NCBI GenBank assembly: GCA_003615045.1
Contig: ML014226.1
Location: 1-60,444, forward strand
Direction: 5' to 3'
Length of the DNA stretch: 60,444 bases
Source: Caulochytrium protostelioides
Taxonomy: Eukaryota; Chytridiomycota; Caulochytriomycetes; Caulochytriales; Caulochytriaceae
Shown here: positions 10,706 through 19,645 of the stretch, piece by piece
How the letters are laid out: every line of letters begins with the position of its first letter
Position numbering within the stretch: the stretch's first letter is position 1
The notes under the pieces: model-generated
What the model was told of the DNA's origin: nothing
The model's database searches: none
Seen by the model: only the letters and a program-made list of their open reading frames with translations
Program-made: the position numbers and the translations under genes

Positions 10706-11470
10706 CTAGGCAGCGGATGGGCCCGGCGACGACGGCGCAGCGAGGGGCATGCCCGCATACCACAGCTCGCACCGCGCGACCGGCGCGTCGGGCGTCGGCG
10801 ACCGGAAGTGGTGCACCCGCAGCTCCGGCATCAGCCGCGCGAGCGCCAGATTCATCGTGATCGACGTGACCACCAGCGGCTCCGGCGCGCCAATGACCGC
10901 GGCGCGGTCCGCGTCCGCGTCGGCGGCGTCGGCGCCCCGCGCGCGCGTGGCGAACGGGATGTGCGGCGCCGTCAGATGCATGAGGAGCAGCGGCATGCCG
11001 CAGGTCTGCGCGTACGCCAGCGCTTCGCGCGTGAACCCGGAGGCCGCGACGAGGCAGCCGACCGTGGGTCGCGTGGCCGGCGGCGGCGGCAGGGACGGCG
11101 CGAGGGCCGGAGGGCCGGCACGAGCGCCGTGCGCGCCGTGGGCAGCGCGGGCGCCGTGCGCGCGCCACAGCGTCCCTTCGAACTCGCGCACGACGGCCGG
11201 CTGGAGCGCGCGCGCCACGTGCTTGCACTGCAGCAGGAGCGTGGCACGGACGTCGGGCTGCGGCCGCCACACGCCAATGAGGTCGATGCCCTGGTCGCCG
11301 GCGCCGCCGCGCCGCGTGAGCGCCACGTGGTGCTGCGCCCACCAGGCCTGCAGCGCCGTCTCATACGCGGTGCCGCGGGCGACCGTCGACACGTGGCGTA
11401 CGCGGGGCCACATCGGGGCCTGGCGGAGGCCGCGCGCCGCGCCGCGGCAGGGCAGCCCGAGCCCGAGCAT
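10706..11470 (-). CDS. RRG7: Rrg7-like mitochondrial restriction-endonuclease-fold protein
   Basis: A 254-residue protein resembling the fungal Rrg7 (DUF2034) family, which is required for respiratory growth in yeast and has an Mrr-type PD-(D/E)xK nuclease fold. The N-terminus (MLGLGLPCRGAARGLRQAPM) is Arg-rich without acidic residues, as expected for a mitochondrial targeting sequence. It is followed by GTAYE near 33-37, the signature GGAGDQGIDLIGVW (Asp63) and LLLQCKH (Gln81, Lys83), the probable catalytic D...QxK. A C-terminal block (TVGCLVAASGFTREAL, then SITMNLALARLMPELRV) matches the rest of the family; an Ala/Arg/Pro insert separates the two. The start is an ATG; 15 residues precede a second Met-like region. 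It could act in mtDNA maintenance, which is inference from the fold. Nuclease activity is unproven in the family. Confidence 0.8.
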   Translation of the reverse strand: MLGLGLPCRGAARGLRQAPMWPRVRHVSTVARGTAYETALQAWWAQHHVALTRRGGAGDQGIDLIGVWRPQPDVRATLLLQCKHVARALQPAVVREFEGTLWRAHGARAAHGAHGARAGPPALAPSLPPPPATRPTVGCLVAASGFTREALAYAQTCGMPLLLMHLTAPHIPFATRARGADAADADADRAAVIGAPEPLVVTSITMNLALARLMPELRVHHFRSPTPDAPVARCELWYAGMPLAAPSSPGPSAA

Positions 11471-12213
11471 GCGATAAGGAGGGGACGAGGCGTCGCGCAG
11501 GGGAGTGAAAGGGCGTGCTTGCCGTCGTCACGGGACGCCGAGGACCCACGAGATCGGCGTTGATGGCGCTGGTGCGAGCTCGCCTACAAGCGAACGCGAT
11601 GCGTCGACGGGGATGATCACGCGAGACTCGAAACTGTCGCCGGCACCTCCGTCGCTCTCAGACGATCCCCGTTGCATGTAATTTTACTCCATGGAGCAGC
11701 GGATCTTGCGGACGTCCAGCCATCAGCAGGAAAGAATGATGCGTGATGCATGGTCCACGTGAAGATCGGCCCCCTCGTGGACGCAACGCGGGAAGCCTCT
11801 GCTGCGATCGGAGTTTCGGCTTGCTAGGATCGGCCCCGAGATGGCCCTTGTCCGATGCTCCGCCACACCGCCGCCGCCTCGCAAAATCCCCATCATCGTC
11901 AATGCATGATCGGCGATCGGCGGATCAGAATGACATGTGCGCGCCTCGTCAAGCCGTGTCGGTATGACGTTAGCGGGGGGAAGTTTGCTGGCTCGTTGTC
12001 TGCGTGTTGTCTGATAACGAATCCAGATGATACCGCTCTTATTGAGACACCCTACGGTCGAGCGACCTTTGATGTGATGCGTCCCTCGTCTCGATGCATC
12101 TTCGATCGTCAAAGGGCCCAGCGTCTCGTTTATTAGCGCCGCCGTCGGTTGATCGACCTGACTCACTGCGAGTCCACGGCCTTCGCTTTCCGGCATCTCT
12201 CCCCTCTCGCGTC
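11471..12213. promoter_or_regulatory. Divergent intergenic region
   Basis: 743 bp between the Rrg7-like gene and the coiled-coil gene. It is more AT-rich than the flanking coding sequence. No TATA box, RNA gene or convincing ORF is visible; short frames on both strands overlap each other and lack similarity. Confidence 0.4.
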
Positions 12214-12447
12214 ATGAAGTCGTATGGTGCCGACCTTGAGCCGACGCCGGATCCAACTCCTCATGAGATCGCCGCAGTGAGCCGCGAACGCACGGCCGTC
12301 CGCCACGACCACCGCCCCTATGGCGACGACCGCCACGCAGGTGTCCTCCTAACGCCGGCGTCCGTCACGTCCGCCACGTCCGCGCGTACCGCGAGCTTTG
12401 GCCGCCCCGCCGCGCACGGCCGTCCCTCGCCGCCCACGAGCCGCCAC

Positions 12448-12480
<33 letters not shown>

Positions 12481-14994
12481 ACGTCGATGGCGGGCGAGTC
12501 ACAGCGATGGGTCGCGACGCAGCGCAGCGAGCGGGTACCCGCGCCGGCGGCCGCCGCGGCGTGGGCCGACGCCGAGGGCTCGCCCGAGCTCGTGGCGGCC
12601 GGCCGTCGCCGTCGCTGGCCCGAGGCCTTCCGCGCCTTGCCCCTCTCCCTGCCGACGCCGATGCCGCCGGTGCCGCCGGTGCCGATGCGGGCCGACGCAG
12701 GCCACGCGCCAGGGCCCCGCGGGCGCGGCATGGACCTGCCGCACGGCCACGCCGCCGCCGCGGCGGCCTCCCCGCCGCGATCCGGCGTGCCGGGGCGAGA
12801 CGACCCGCTGGTATCTACGGCGTCCACGGCCACGACAGGACCCGCGCTGTCGCCCGAGATCGGGCCGCCGCCGCTGCCAGCCGCGGGCGCGGTCTCGCCC
12901 GTGGCGGCGGGACCGCCCCCGGCCAATCCGCTCATTCGAGCGCTGCTGCGGAGCGACTTTCGGCCGATGACGCCGCTCGATCCACCGCCGCCGCCGCCGG
13001 CCGGCGCGCGCGCCACCACAGCGATGCCGTCGGCGACGGAGGAGCCCGGATGCTTGGCGCGCCGGTCCTGGCGACACCTCGAGATGGACGCGCTGCTGCC
13101 GTCGGCCGAGGCGGCCAACGGTCTGATGCCTAGCTTCGCCGGGCTCTGCCAGATTCTGCGTGGCGAGCAGGCCTGCTTGCTCGATGCGATTGGGCAGCTC
13201 GACCGTCTGATTGCCGCGTTGGCGCAGGCTTCGGCATCCCCTGGCCGAGCGGCGGCGGCAGCGGCAGCAGCCGTGGGTTCCGACGGCACGCCCCTGGAGG
13301 CGACGGCGCCGGCGGTCGGACGGGAGCAGCTCGACCAAGCGACCGCTGCGGTGCAGACGGCCGTCCGGGAAGCCCGCGTCGACGTCGTCGAGCACTGCCT
13401 GTTTCTGCAGCAGCAGATCGAGAAGGCCAGCAGCGACATGGTCAGCGCCGTCCAGGCGACGCAGACGCGCGTCGCGCAGCTCCATGAGACGGCGGCCGCC
13501 AGCGAGGCGCGGCACACGGCGGCGCTGGCGGCGGCGTGTGGGTCGCTGATGGCCGACCTGACCGCCACGCTGCCGCGGCTGCTGCAGCAGGCGTCCGATG
13601 CGGCGGCGGTCGCTCGCACGCCAGGGCCTGCGGCGGCGGTGCCCACCGCGGCCGCCGCCGCCGACGAGCCGACGCCCGTGCAGACGTTGCTCGATCGCGC
13701 CGTCACGCAGATCCTGCAGGAAATTGCGGCGTTGCGGGACCGTCTGCCCCATGCCGTCGCGCCGACGGCGTCCCTGGCGACCAGGGGCGGAGCTGTGGCG
13801 ACCACGGACGTCTCGCGCGAGATGAGCGGACTGCCGTTGACCCCGCCGGTTCACGCACCCGCGCGGGTTCTCGCGCCGCCCTCAGCACTGCCACGGCCGC
13901 TGGCGATCGAGGCGGCGCCGCCGCCGACCGCCGCGGTGTGGGACGCCCTCACGGCGATCGACCAGCGCGTGCAGCACTTCCAGGACGAAACGGCGCAGCG
14001 CAGCGCCGCGATGGCCGACCGCTTCGCGGGCCTGATGGCGCGGCTGATCGACGCGAGCGAGGCGCAGGGCGCCGAGGCGCGCGCGCAGGCCGCCCTGACG
14101 ACGGCGATGCTGGAGAGGCTGGCCGTCGCGCCGCCTTCGCGCATCGCGCCCGCCAGCACGAGGACGAGCGCGTCGTTGCCGCCGCCGCCGTCGGACATCG
14201 ATCCGACGGCGGCCGCCGCGGTGCCCAAGGCGACCGTGCCGACCCGCGCCGTGGGCACGCAGTGTGGCCTGCCCGCGCGGCCCAAGATGCGGACCCGCGG
14301 CACCGCGACGCCAGGGGAGCCCCGGTTCACGCTCAACGCGGTGCCGGCGACGCGCGCCGTGGCCGTCGCGACCCAGAGCACGCAGACCGCCCCGGACTCG
14401 CCGGCGTGCCAGCCCGCGGAGCCCTCGGCATCGGCGCTGGCGATGCTGGTCGCGGCCGCGCAGCGCGACATAGGAGTCGCGGCGCCCATCGCGAGCGCGC
14501 CGTCGCCGTCACGCGATGCATCGGCGGACCCCTCGGAGGCGATGACCGTGCCGTCGCCGCCACCGCCGCCACCGGGCGCCGGCAAGGGCAAGCGCAAACG
14601 TGCGAAGGCGCTGACAGTGACCGCGACCGCGACGCGGTCCAAGCAAGCCCGCAGGATCGATGGGCCCGCGGCGATCAAGCCGTCGGCCGCGCCGGTCCCC
14701 GTCGCGCTTGCGGCTGCGGCGGACCAGACGGTTCCCTCGGTCCCATGTCGCCCGCCGCCATCCCCGCAGCCGACACGGACGGAGGCGCTGTCGCGGACGC
14801 TTCCCGAGAAGACCGCCGCCGCCGGGGCTGCCGAGCACGATGTCGTCTATGTCCTGGACGGCTCGTCGCCCGCGCCGATGGCCAGCCAAGCCTCCGTCAT
14901 GGACCCTACCGCGGACGCCGTGCCGTCGCCGCCGCTCGCGGCGAGGGCGACGATGGCGCCACCGACCGATCTGTTCACGGACCCCTTCTTCTGA
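12214..14994 (+). CDS. Uncharacterised Ala/Pro-rich coiled-coil protein
   Basis: Unrecognised 926-residue protein. The start is the ATG beginning MKSYGADLEPT; the frame is open a little further upstream, but there it overlaps likely 5' leader. Residues 1-310 are disordered, with a run of about 11 prolines near 80-90 encoded by (CCG)n. Residues about 311-460 have heptad-like helices (LCQILRGEQACLLDAIGQLD, then VVEHCLFLQQQIEKASSDM) and read as a coiled coil; a second helical stretch lies near 575-640 (VWDALTAIDQRVQHFQDE). The C-terminal third is disordered and contains a basic cluster GKGKRKRAKA near 791-800, a possible nuclear localisation signal. Codon-position GC bias and the 2.8-kb open frame support coding. 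A structural or nuclear scaffold role is only a guess. Confidence 0.7.
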
Positions 14995-15785
14995 TGGCCG
15001 ATCGGCATCCCACCCCGGGGGTGCCCGGTTCTCGGCGAAGCGGACGTGGGGGCCGCCGCGGCGGGGCGGGGCGGGAGGCTCGGCGGTCGGCGGTCGTCGG
15101 GGTCGACGCCAGCACGGGCGTGGCGCCGCAGGCCCGACGAGCCCGACGGCTGTGGCGCCGTCCCAGCGTGGTGCCGTGGATCGTCCCGCCAGGGCTCCAC
15201 CGGCGGCTCGCGGGCTCCTCCGGCGCTGACTCACCGCCAAACCAGCGATGGCCACGCCCGTGAGAAGGCGACCAGGCGGCTTTCTGTCGGTGCATCTGGC
15301 GGAACGCATCGAAGCCTCGATCACCTCCGGCGAGTGTTGACACCCCGCGCGGCTCTCCGGCCCTGCCGGCGTCCAACGCCATCCTTTCCTCTAGAAATTA
15401 CCGCACGACGCGTGCGCATTCGCTGTTGCCGAACCTCATGCTCATCCCTTGATACGACCTCCTGCCGACACTCATTCGCCCCGCCACCGGGTGGAATCGA
15501 CCTCGCCGGCTTATCTCCGCCGCCTGGCGCTTGGACCGCGTGGTATCACACGGACGCTCTCGGAGCCTCAACAGGCGCCGTCTCGTCCACGCTCCGTACC
15601 GTGGTGGTCCCGGTTGCCTAGCCAGTCCGACGGCGCCGTGAGACTGGCGACAGTAGGTTCTGTGGCGTCGTGCCGGACCGGGTCGCAACGGCGCGCGGCT
15701 GCTGCATCACTGCGCCACACCTGCCACGTCTCCGCCTCGCCACCGGCGGCGGCGGCGTCGATCCCGCGCGTAGGCGCCGCCCGCC
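14995..15785. promoter_or_regulatory. Upstream region of the CDK gene
   Basis: About 0.8 kb between two genes on the same strand; presumed 3' end of the coiled-coil gene and promoter and leader of the kinase gene. It contains a single ACGCGT near 15407. No TATA box or credible gene was found; ORFs on both strands are Arg/Ala-rich shadows. Confidence 0.4.
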
Positions 15786-17171
15786 ATGGACAAGTACCAG
15801 AAAATTGAAAAGCTGGGCGAAGGCACATACGGCGTCGTCTACAAGGCCAAGAACAAGGAGAAGAACGTGGTCGTCGCGCTCAAGCGGATCCGTCTCGAGA
15901 ACGACGAGGAGGGCATTCCGTGCACGGCGATCCGCGAGATCTCGCTGCTTAAAGAACTGCGCCATGCGAACGTCATCCGCCTCGACGATGTGGTGTATAC
16001 CGAAAAGAAGCTGACGCTGGTCTTTGAGTATCTGGACAGCGATCTCGGCAAAGTCATCGACGCCGCGGGGCCCGGGGGCATCGACGGTCCGACGCTCAAG
16101 GCCCTGATCTACCAGCTGATCTGCGGCGTCGCCTACTGCCACTCGCAGCGCGTTTTGCACCGCGACTTGAAGCCCCAGAACCTGCTCGTCTCGAAGCGCT
16201 TTGAGCTCAAGCTCGGCGACTTTGGCCTGGCGCGCGCCTTCGGCGTGCCCGTGCGCGGCTACTCGAACGACGTCGTCACGCTCTGGTACCGTGCGCCGGA
16301 CGTTCTGCTGGGCTCGCGCGCCTACACCGCGGCCATCGATCTCTGGTCCGTCGGGTGTATTATGGCCGAAGCCGCGCGCGGGCGGCCCTTATTCCCGGGC
16401 ACGAACGTCAAGGACCAGCTCCACCAGATTTTCAAGGTTCTCGGCACGCCCACCGAGGCCACGTGGCCGGGCATGTCCCAGCTGCCCGAGTTCCGCTCCG
16501 GCAGCGGCAAGGGCGCCCGCGGCGCCTCGGCGGCGGCCTCGTCCCATCCGGCGGCAACCGCGGCATTGCCCTCGGCCCCGGCCTCGCCGGCACCCGCCTC
16601 AGCAGGGCCCGCTGCTGAGCCGGAGGTCGGCCCCCCTGGCGCGGACGGCGCGCCGTCGCTCTCAGGCACGGCGCCGCCGAGCACCATGACGAGCGCGTCG
16701 ACGTCGGCGGCGCCGCTGCCCGCCGACCCGCGCGCCAGCGCCGCGGGCGCGGAGACGACCGGCGCGGGCCCGGACGCGGCGGCAGCCGCCGTCGCCGGCG
16801 GCGGCGCCGTCCGTGCCGACCGCCGCGGCCGCCGGGGCGGCGGCGGCGGCGGCGGCCCGGCCGACCCGCTCGCGTTCCCGATCTACGCGCCCGTGGGCCT
16901 CGCGACGGTCGTGCCGCGGTTCGCGAACGACCCGCTCGCGCTGGATCTCCTCGAGCGGCTGCTGTGCTGTGCGCCGGACGCACGGATCACGGCCGAGGAA
17001 GCGAAGGGCCATCCGTGGTTCGACGACGTCGTGCTGCCCGGCCAGCCGTCGGCGCTGCAGACGGCGGCCGCGGCCGCGGCCGCGCCGCCCTCCGGCCCGA
17101 CCTCGGCGCCCGCGCCCGTCTCCCAGTCGCCCGCGGCCTTCCCGCCGGCGCCGCTGTCGTCGGTGCCCTAG
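15786..17171 (+). CDS. Pho85/CDK5-type cyclin-dependent kinase with C-lobe insertion
   Basis: 461-residue Ser/Thr kinase of the CDK5/Pho85 clade. It starts [20 protein letters not shown], as Pho85 does ([12 protein letters not shown]), with the Gly loop at 11-16, Tyr15, Lys33, the cyclin-binding helix PCTAIRE at 45-51, HRDLKPQN at 125-132, DFG at 145-147, and the clade-typical [20 protein letters not shown]. Pho85-type kinases pair with Pcl cyclins and signal phosphate and nutrient status; CDK5 also uses non-cyclin partners. Two oddities: the helix reads PCTAIRE rather than PSTAIRE or PSSALRE, and about 120 residues of Ala/Pro/Gly low complexity (239-357) are inserted between PEFRS and FPIYAPVGL in the C-lobe, followed by the normal end ([16 protein letters not shown]) and a 40-residue tail. 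The insert has no splice signals and is probably translated. Convergent with the FNTA gene, 112 bp apart. Confidence 0.92.
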   Translation: MDKYQKIEKLGEGTYGVVYKAKNKEKNVVVALKRIRLENDEEGIPCTAIREISLLKELRHANVIRLDDVVYTEKKLTLVFEYLDSDLGKVIDAAGPGGIDGPTLKALIYQLICGVAYCHSQRVLHRDLKPQNLLVSKRFELKLGDFGLARAFGVPVRGYSNDVVTLWYRAPDVLLGSRAYTAAIDLWSVGCIMAEAARGRPLFPGTNVKDQLHQIFKVLGTPTEATWPGMSQLPEFRSGSGKGARGASAAASSHPAATAALPSAPASPAPASAGPAAEPEVGPPGADGAPSLSGTAPPSTMTSASTSAAPLPADPRASAAGAETTGAGPDAAAAAVAGGGAVRADRRGRRGGGGGGGPADPLAFPIYAPVGLATVVPRFANDPLALDLLERLLCCAPDARITAEEAKGHPWFDDVVLPGQPSALQTAAAAAAAPPSGPTSAPAPVSQSPAAFPPAPLSSVP

Positions 17172-17283
17172 CGGGTTCGCCGCCCTCGACAGAAAGCATG
17201 AGATAGAGATATATATTAGGCCTGACAGAAGCCGAGACTGCGATGTGAAACGGGCGGAGGGCGGCGCAACCCTCGGGCGGCGC

Positions 17284-18435
17284 CTAGGCGGCCAGCTGGG
17301 CGCGCTTCCAGGCCCAGTAGGCCGTGCGGATCGGGTCGAGCGTGCACAGCGCGTCGCAGAGCGCGGCGCCTTGCGTGGCGGCGGCGGCGGCGGCGGCGGC
17401 CGTGGCGGGCGGCGCGGCGCGCCGCTGGGCTTCGTGGGCGAGGGCCCACAGCTGCAGCGCGAGGCAGAAGCGCACGGGCCGCGGCGACGCGACCGGCGCG
17501 CTGGGGCCGTCGTCGCCCTTGCCTGGCTTCGCCTCGGCCGCGATCGCGGTCGTGGACGCGGAGGCCGGCAGACGGCCGCCCGGCGCAAGGCCATACTGCG
17601 CGACGAGGTCCTGGACGATCGCGTGGCGATAGGCCGAGGGCTGGTCGGCGTTGGCGGCGTCCGCATCGACGAGGCGGATGAGGCCGCGCAGATAGACCCA
17701 GGGGCTTTCGTTGTTGGGCGCGCGGGAGAGGTGGTGGGCAATGAAGCGGAGCTCGGCCTCGACGTCGTCGGCGCTGAGCCGGCCGCGGCGCGGGCCCTGG
17801 ACCCAGTAGAAGAAGCGCTCGTTCCAGGCGGCGTTGTTGCGGACGTCGCTGACGAGCAGCGCGTCCGTGTCGGCAATCTCGCGGTCCCACAGCGCGAACT
17901 GCTGCACGAGCCACTGGCGGTAGCCCCACGCGTGGTAGTTCTTGGAGTCATCCTCGAGGGCCTGCATAATGAAGGTCAGCTCGCCCACGGGGTCGTTGGT
18001 CAGCTGGATCACGGTCTGGCGATGGTGCCAGATCTGGTATGATTTCGGATGGTCGAGCGCCAGCTCGTTCAGCAGCTCGCGCTCGTAGTCCATCAGCGCG
18101 GTCTCGGTCAATGGGTCGGCCTCATCCGGAGCGTCGTCCTGGGCCTCCGCCTTGGCGGCGCTCGTCGCGCGCGCGGCGTCCAGCAGCTTGTGTAGGATGC
18201 GGACGCGGTAGTGCCACACCGTGTAGTGCGCCGGGTTGGAGCGAATGATGCGCTCCGTCAGGTCCAGCGCGCGCGGTGAGCACTCGTCGGCGGCCATCAC
18301 GGCGCGCAGGTATCCCATCGCCTCGGCATACTCGGGCGCATACGCAATCGGCACGAGCTGAGTCTCGGCGCTCTGGTTCAGCGGCACTGGGACCACGTCC
18401 GCCCAGACGGGGTCGTCCTTGAGTGCGGGCTTCAT
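17284..18435 (-). CDS. RAM2: Protein farnesyl/geranylgeranyltransferase alpha subunit
   Basis: 383-residue alpha subunit shared by farnesyltransferase and geranylgeranyltransferase I (Ram2/FNTA), which forms a helical crescent around a beta subunit to prenylate CaaX proteins such as Ras and Rho in the cytosol. The start fits the family (DDPVWADVVPVPLNQ). Tandem prenyltransferase-alpha helix-pair repeats are visible: NPAHYTVWHYRVRIL, HPKSYQIWHHRQTVI, DSKNYHAWGYRQWLV, DVRNNAAWNERFFYW and NESPWVYLRGLI, each with the W-x-x-R core. Length is near the family norm (320-380); an Ala-rich insert near the C-terminus accounts for the excess. Divergent from the thiolase gene with a 1.2-kb gap. Confidence 0.95.
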   Translation of the reverse strand: MKPALKDDPVWADVVPVPLNQSAETQLVPIAYAPEYAEAMGYLRAVMAADECSPRALDLTERIIRSNPAHYTVWHYRVRILHKLLDAARATSAAKAEAQDDAPDEADPLTETALMDYERELLNELALDHPKSYQIWHHRQTVIQLTNDPVGELTFIMQALEDDSKNYHAWGYRQWLVQQFALWDREIADTDALLVSDVRNNAAWNERFFYWVQGPRRGRLSADDVEAELRFIAHHLSRAPNNESPWVYLRGLIRLVDADAANADQPSAYRHAIVQDLVAQYGLAPGGRLPASASTTAIAAEAKPGKGDDGPSAPVASPRPVRFCLALQLWALAHEAQRRAAPPATAAAAAAAATQGAALCDALCTLDPIRTAYWAWKRAQLAA

Positions 18436-18927
18436 CGTGACCCTGGACCGTCACGCGATGAATCAACCACGAGCAATCGTGTTGGACCAAGAGGCGGTTG
18501 GTGGGGAAGGGGGGAGTCGTCGTGCAGCAGGGTGCCACGTGGAAAGCCGATCGGGGTGCTGCCGGGCGTGATATCAGCACGATCCGAGCGATGGGCCACT
18601 GGAATCAGGCGCCACGTGGATGCGACGGTTCCCATCAGCCGAGCACCCCCGGAAAGGTGGCGAGGATCATGCCAGATGCGACCCCGCGGCTGTCATCTCG
18701 CCCCTCCGGCCGATCGGCACCGCGTCGCGCTTTCTTTTGTCCTGGCAGGGGTCGCTGCTCCCGTCGCGCCGTCGCGCCGTTGCGCGCGCGCGCTTCCTCG
18801 CCGCAGGGATCAGGCGCGTCCAAGCCTCTCCCCGCGCTGGCCGCCGCATCCATGCCGGATCCCGCGCCGCCGGCGCCCGCGACGGCCCGCCGGTCGGTCC
18901 GGCCGTCCGAGCCGCGACGGCCTTTGC

Positions 18928-18974
18928 CGGATCGCCCGACGGCCATAGGGTCGTGATGGCCGTCGGGCGATCCG
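18928..18974. repeat. Perfect inverted repeat, 19-bp arms, 9-nt loop
   Basis: Arms at 18928-18946 and 18956-18974 (core GATCGCCCGACGGCCAT and its complement) pair without mismatch around a 9-nt spacer. It lies in the FNTA/thiolase divergent region, not beside any gene end, so it is not an ordinary 3' processing site. Confidence 0.9.
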
Positions 18975-19290
18975 ATGATCCTGCCCATCCGGCTTTCAAG
19001 CCACGCGATGCCGGCGCCCGCGGCCGACGGCGCGGCCGACGGCGCGACGTGGTCATGGCGACCCCGTCGGCCGGGCGTCGCGGTGGCGTGTCGCGCGGCG
19101 CCGCACGGGCGTCCCGGGATGCCGGTGCGGCATGCGCCAGCCCGGGATGGGCGGTGCTGGCCGGCGGCGCGCATGGCTCCCCGCGCCGCGGTCCCGCGTT
19201 TGGCGTCACATGATCACCCGCGGAACGGACCCGACGGCCAAGGATTACGCGCGCAACGCCCTCCAAAAACGCCTGCCCGAGGCCGATGGG

Positions 19291-19349
19291 TCCGCCCGTG
19301 GCGGCCCGGCCGCCACGGGCGGTGCGGCGGCCGGGCCGCCACGGGCGGA
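19291..19349. repeat. Perfect inverted repeat, 24-bp arms, 11-nt loop
   Basis: Arms at 19291-19314 and 19326-19349 are exact complements, all G/C-rich, with an 11-nt loop. Each arm contains the shorter self-complementary core GTGGCGGCCCGGCCGCCAC or its equivalent, so several alternative folds are possible. It sits about 70 bp upstream of the thiolase TATA box. Confidence 0.9.
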
Positions 19350-19416
19350 TGCCGCCACGTCGGCCTCATGACACGACGCCTTCACCGCCGGGCTGATCCG
19401 ATCCGACGGAGGGCCG

Positions 19417-19423
19417 TATAAAG
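19417..19423 (+). promoter_or_regulatory. TATA box, thiolase gene
   Basis: TATAAAG, about 230 bp before the ATG at 19646 and 100 bp before the in-frame ATG at 19520. It fits the TATA-type promoters seen at the GRWD1-like and SR-protein genes. Confidence 0.5.
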
Positions 19424-19645
19424 ACGGTGAGACGACGATTCAAACATCGGACTGGGACATGGGACGGCGCGAGGACAGGCGACGGGGGATTGGCAAGACA
19501 ACGCGAGCATAGGCGGATCATGATCGCGGTTCAAGGAGGTCTGATCCTCGACCACCCCTCGATAGATCGACGAGTCCAGTCATACCCATCCACCATTACA
19601 CGCACCGCTTCCCACACCGCCAACCCCTCGTTTTCGTTGACCATC

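Larger units (their letters stand above)
18436..19645. promoter_or_regulatory. Divergent region FNTA / thiolase with two hairpins
   Basis: 1.2 kb between divergent genes. It contains two perfect inverted repeats (listed separately) and, near the thiolase side, a TATAAAG at 19417-19423 followed by two upstream ATGs (19456, a short uORF; 19520, in frame with the thiolase first exon). Overlapping Arg/Ala-rich frames at 18500-19400 on both strands do not look like genes. Confidence 0.5.

Noticed and set aside
12318-13854. Two overlapping minus-strand frames of 451-495 residues
   Set aside because: Shadows of the coiled-coil gene; the plus strand frame is longer and has structured helices.
13536-15263. 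575-residue plus frame in another phase
   Set aside because: Overlaps the longer coiled-coil frame and consists of Ala/Arg/Gly repeats.
16500-16860. Kinase insertion read as an intron
   Set aside because: Frame is kept throughout, the segment is GC-rich, and there is no plausible donor/acceptor pair like those in the other genes.
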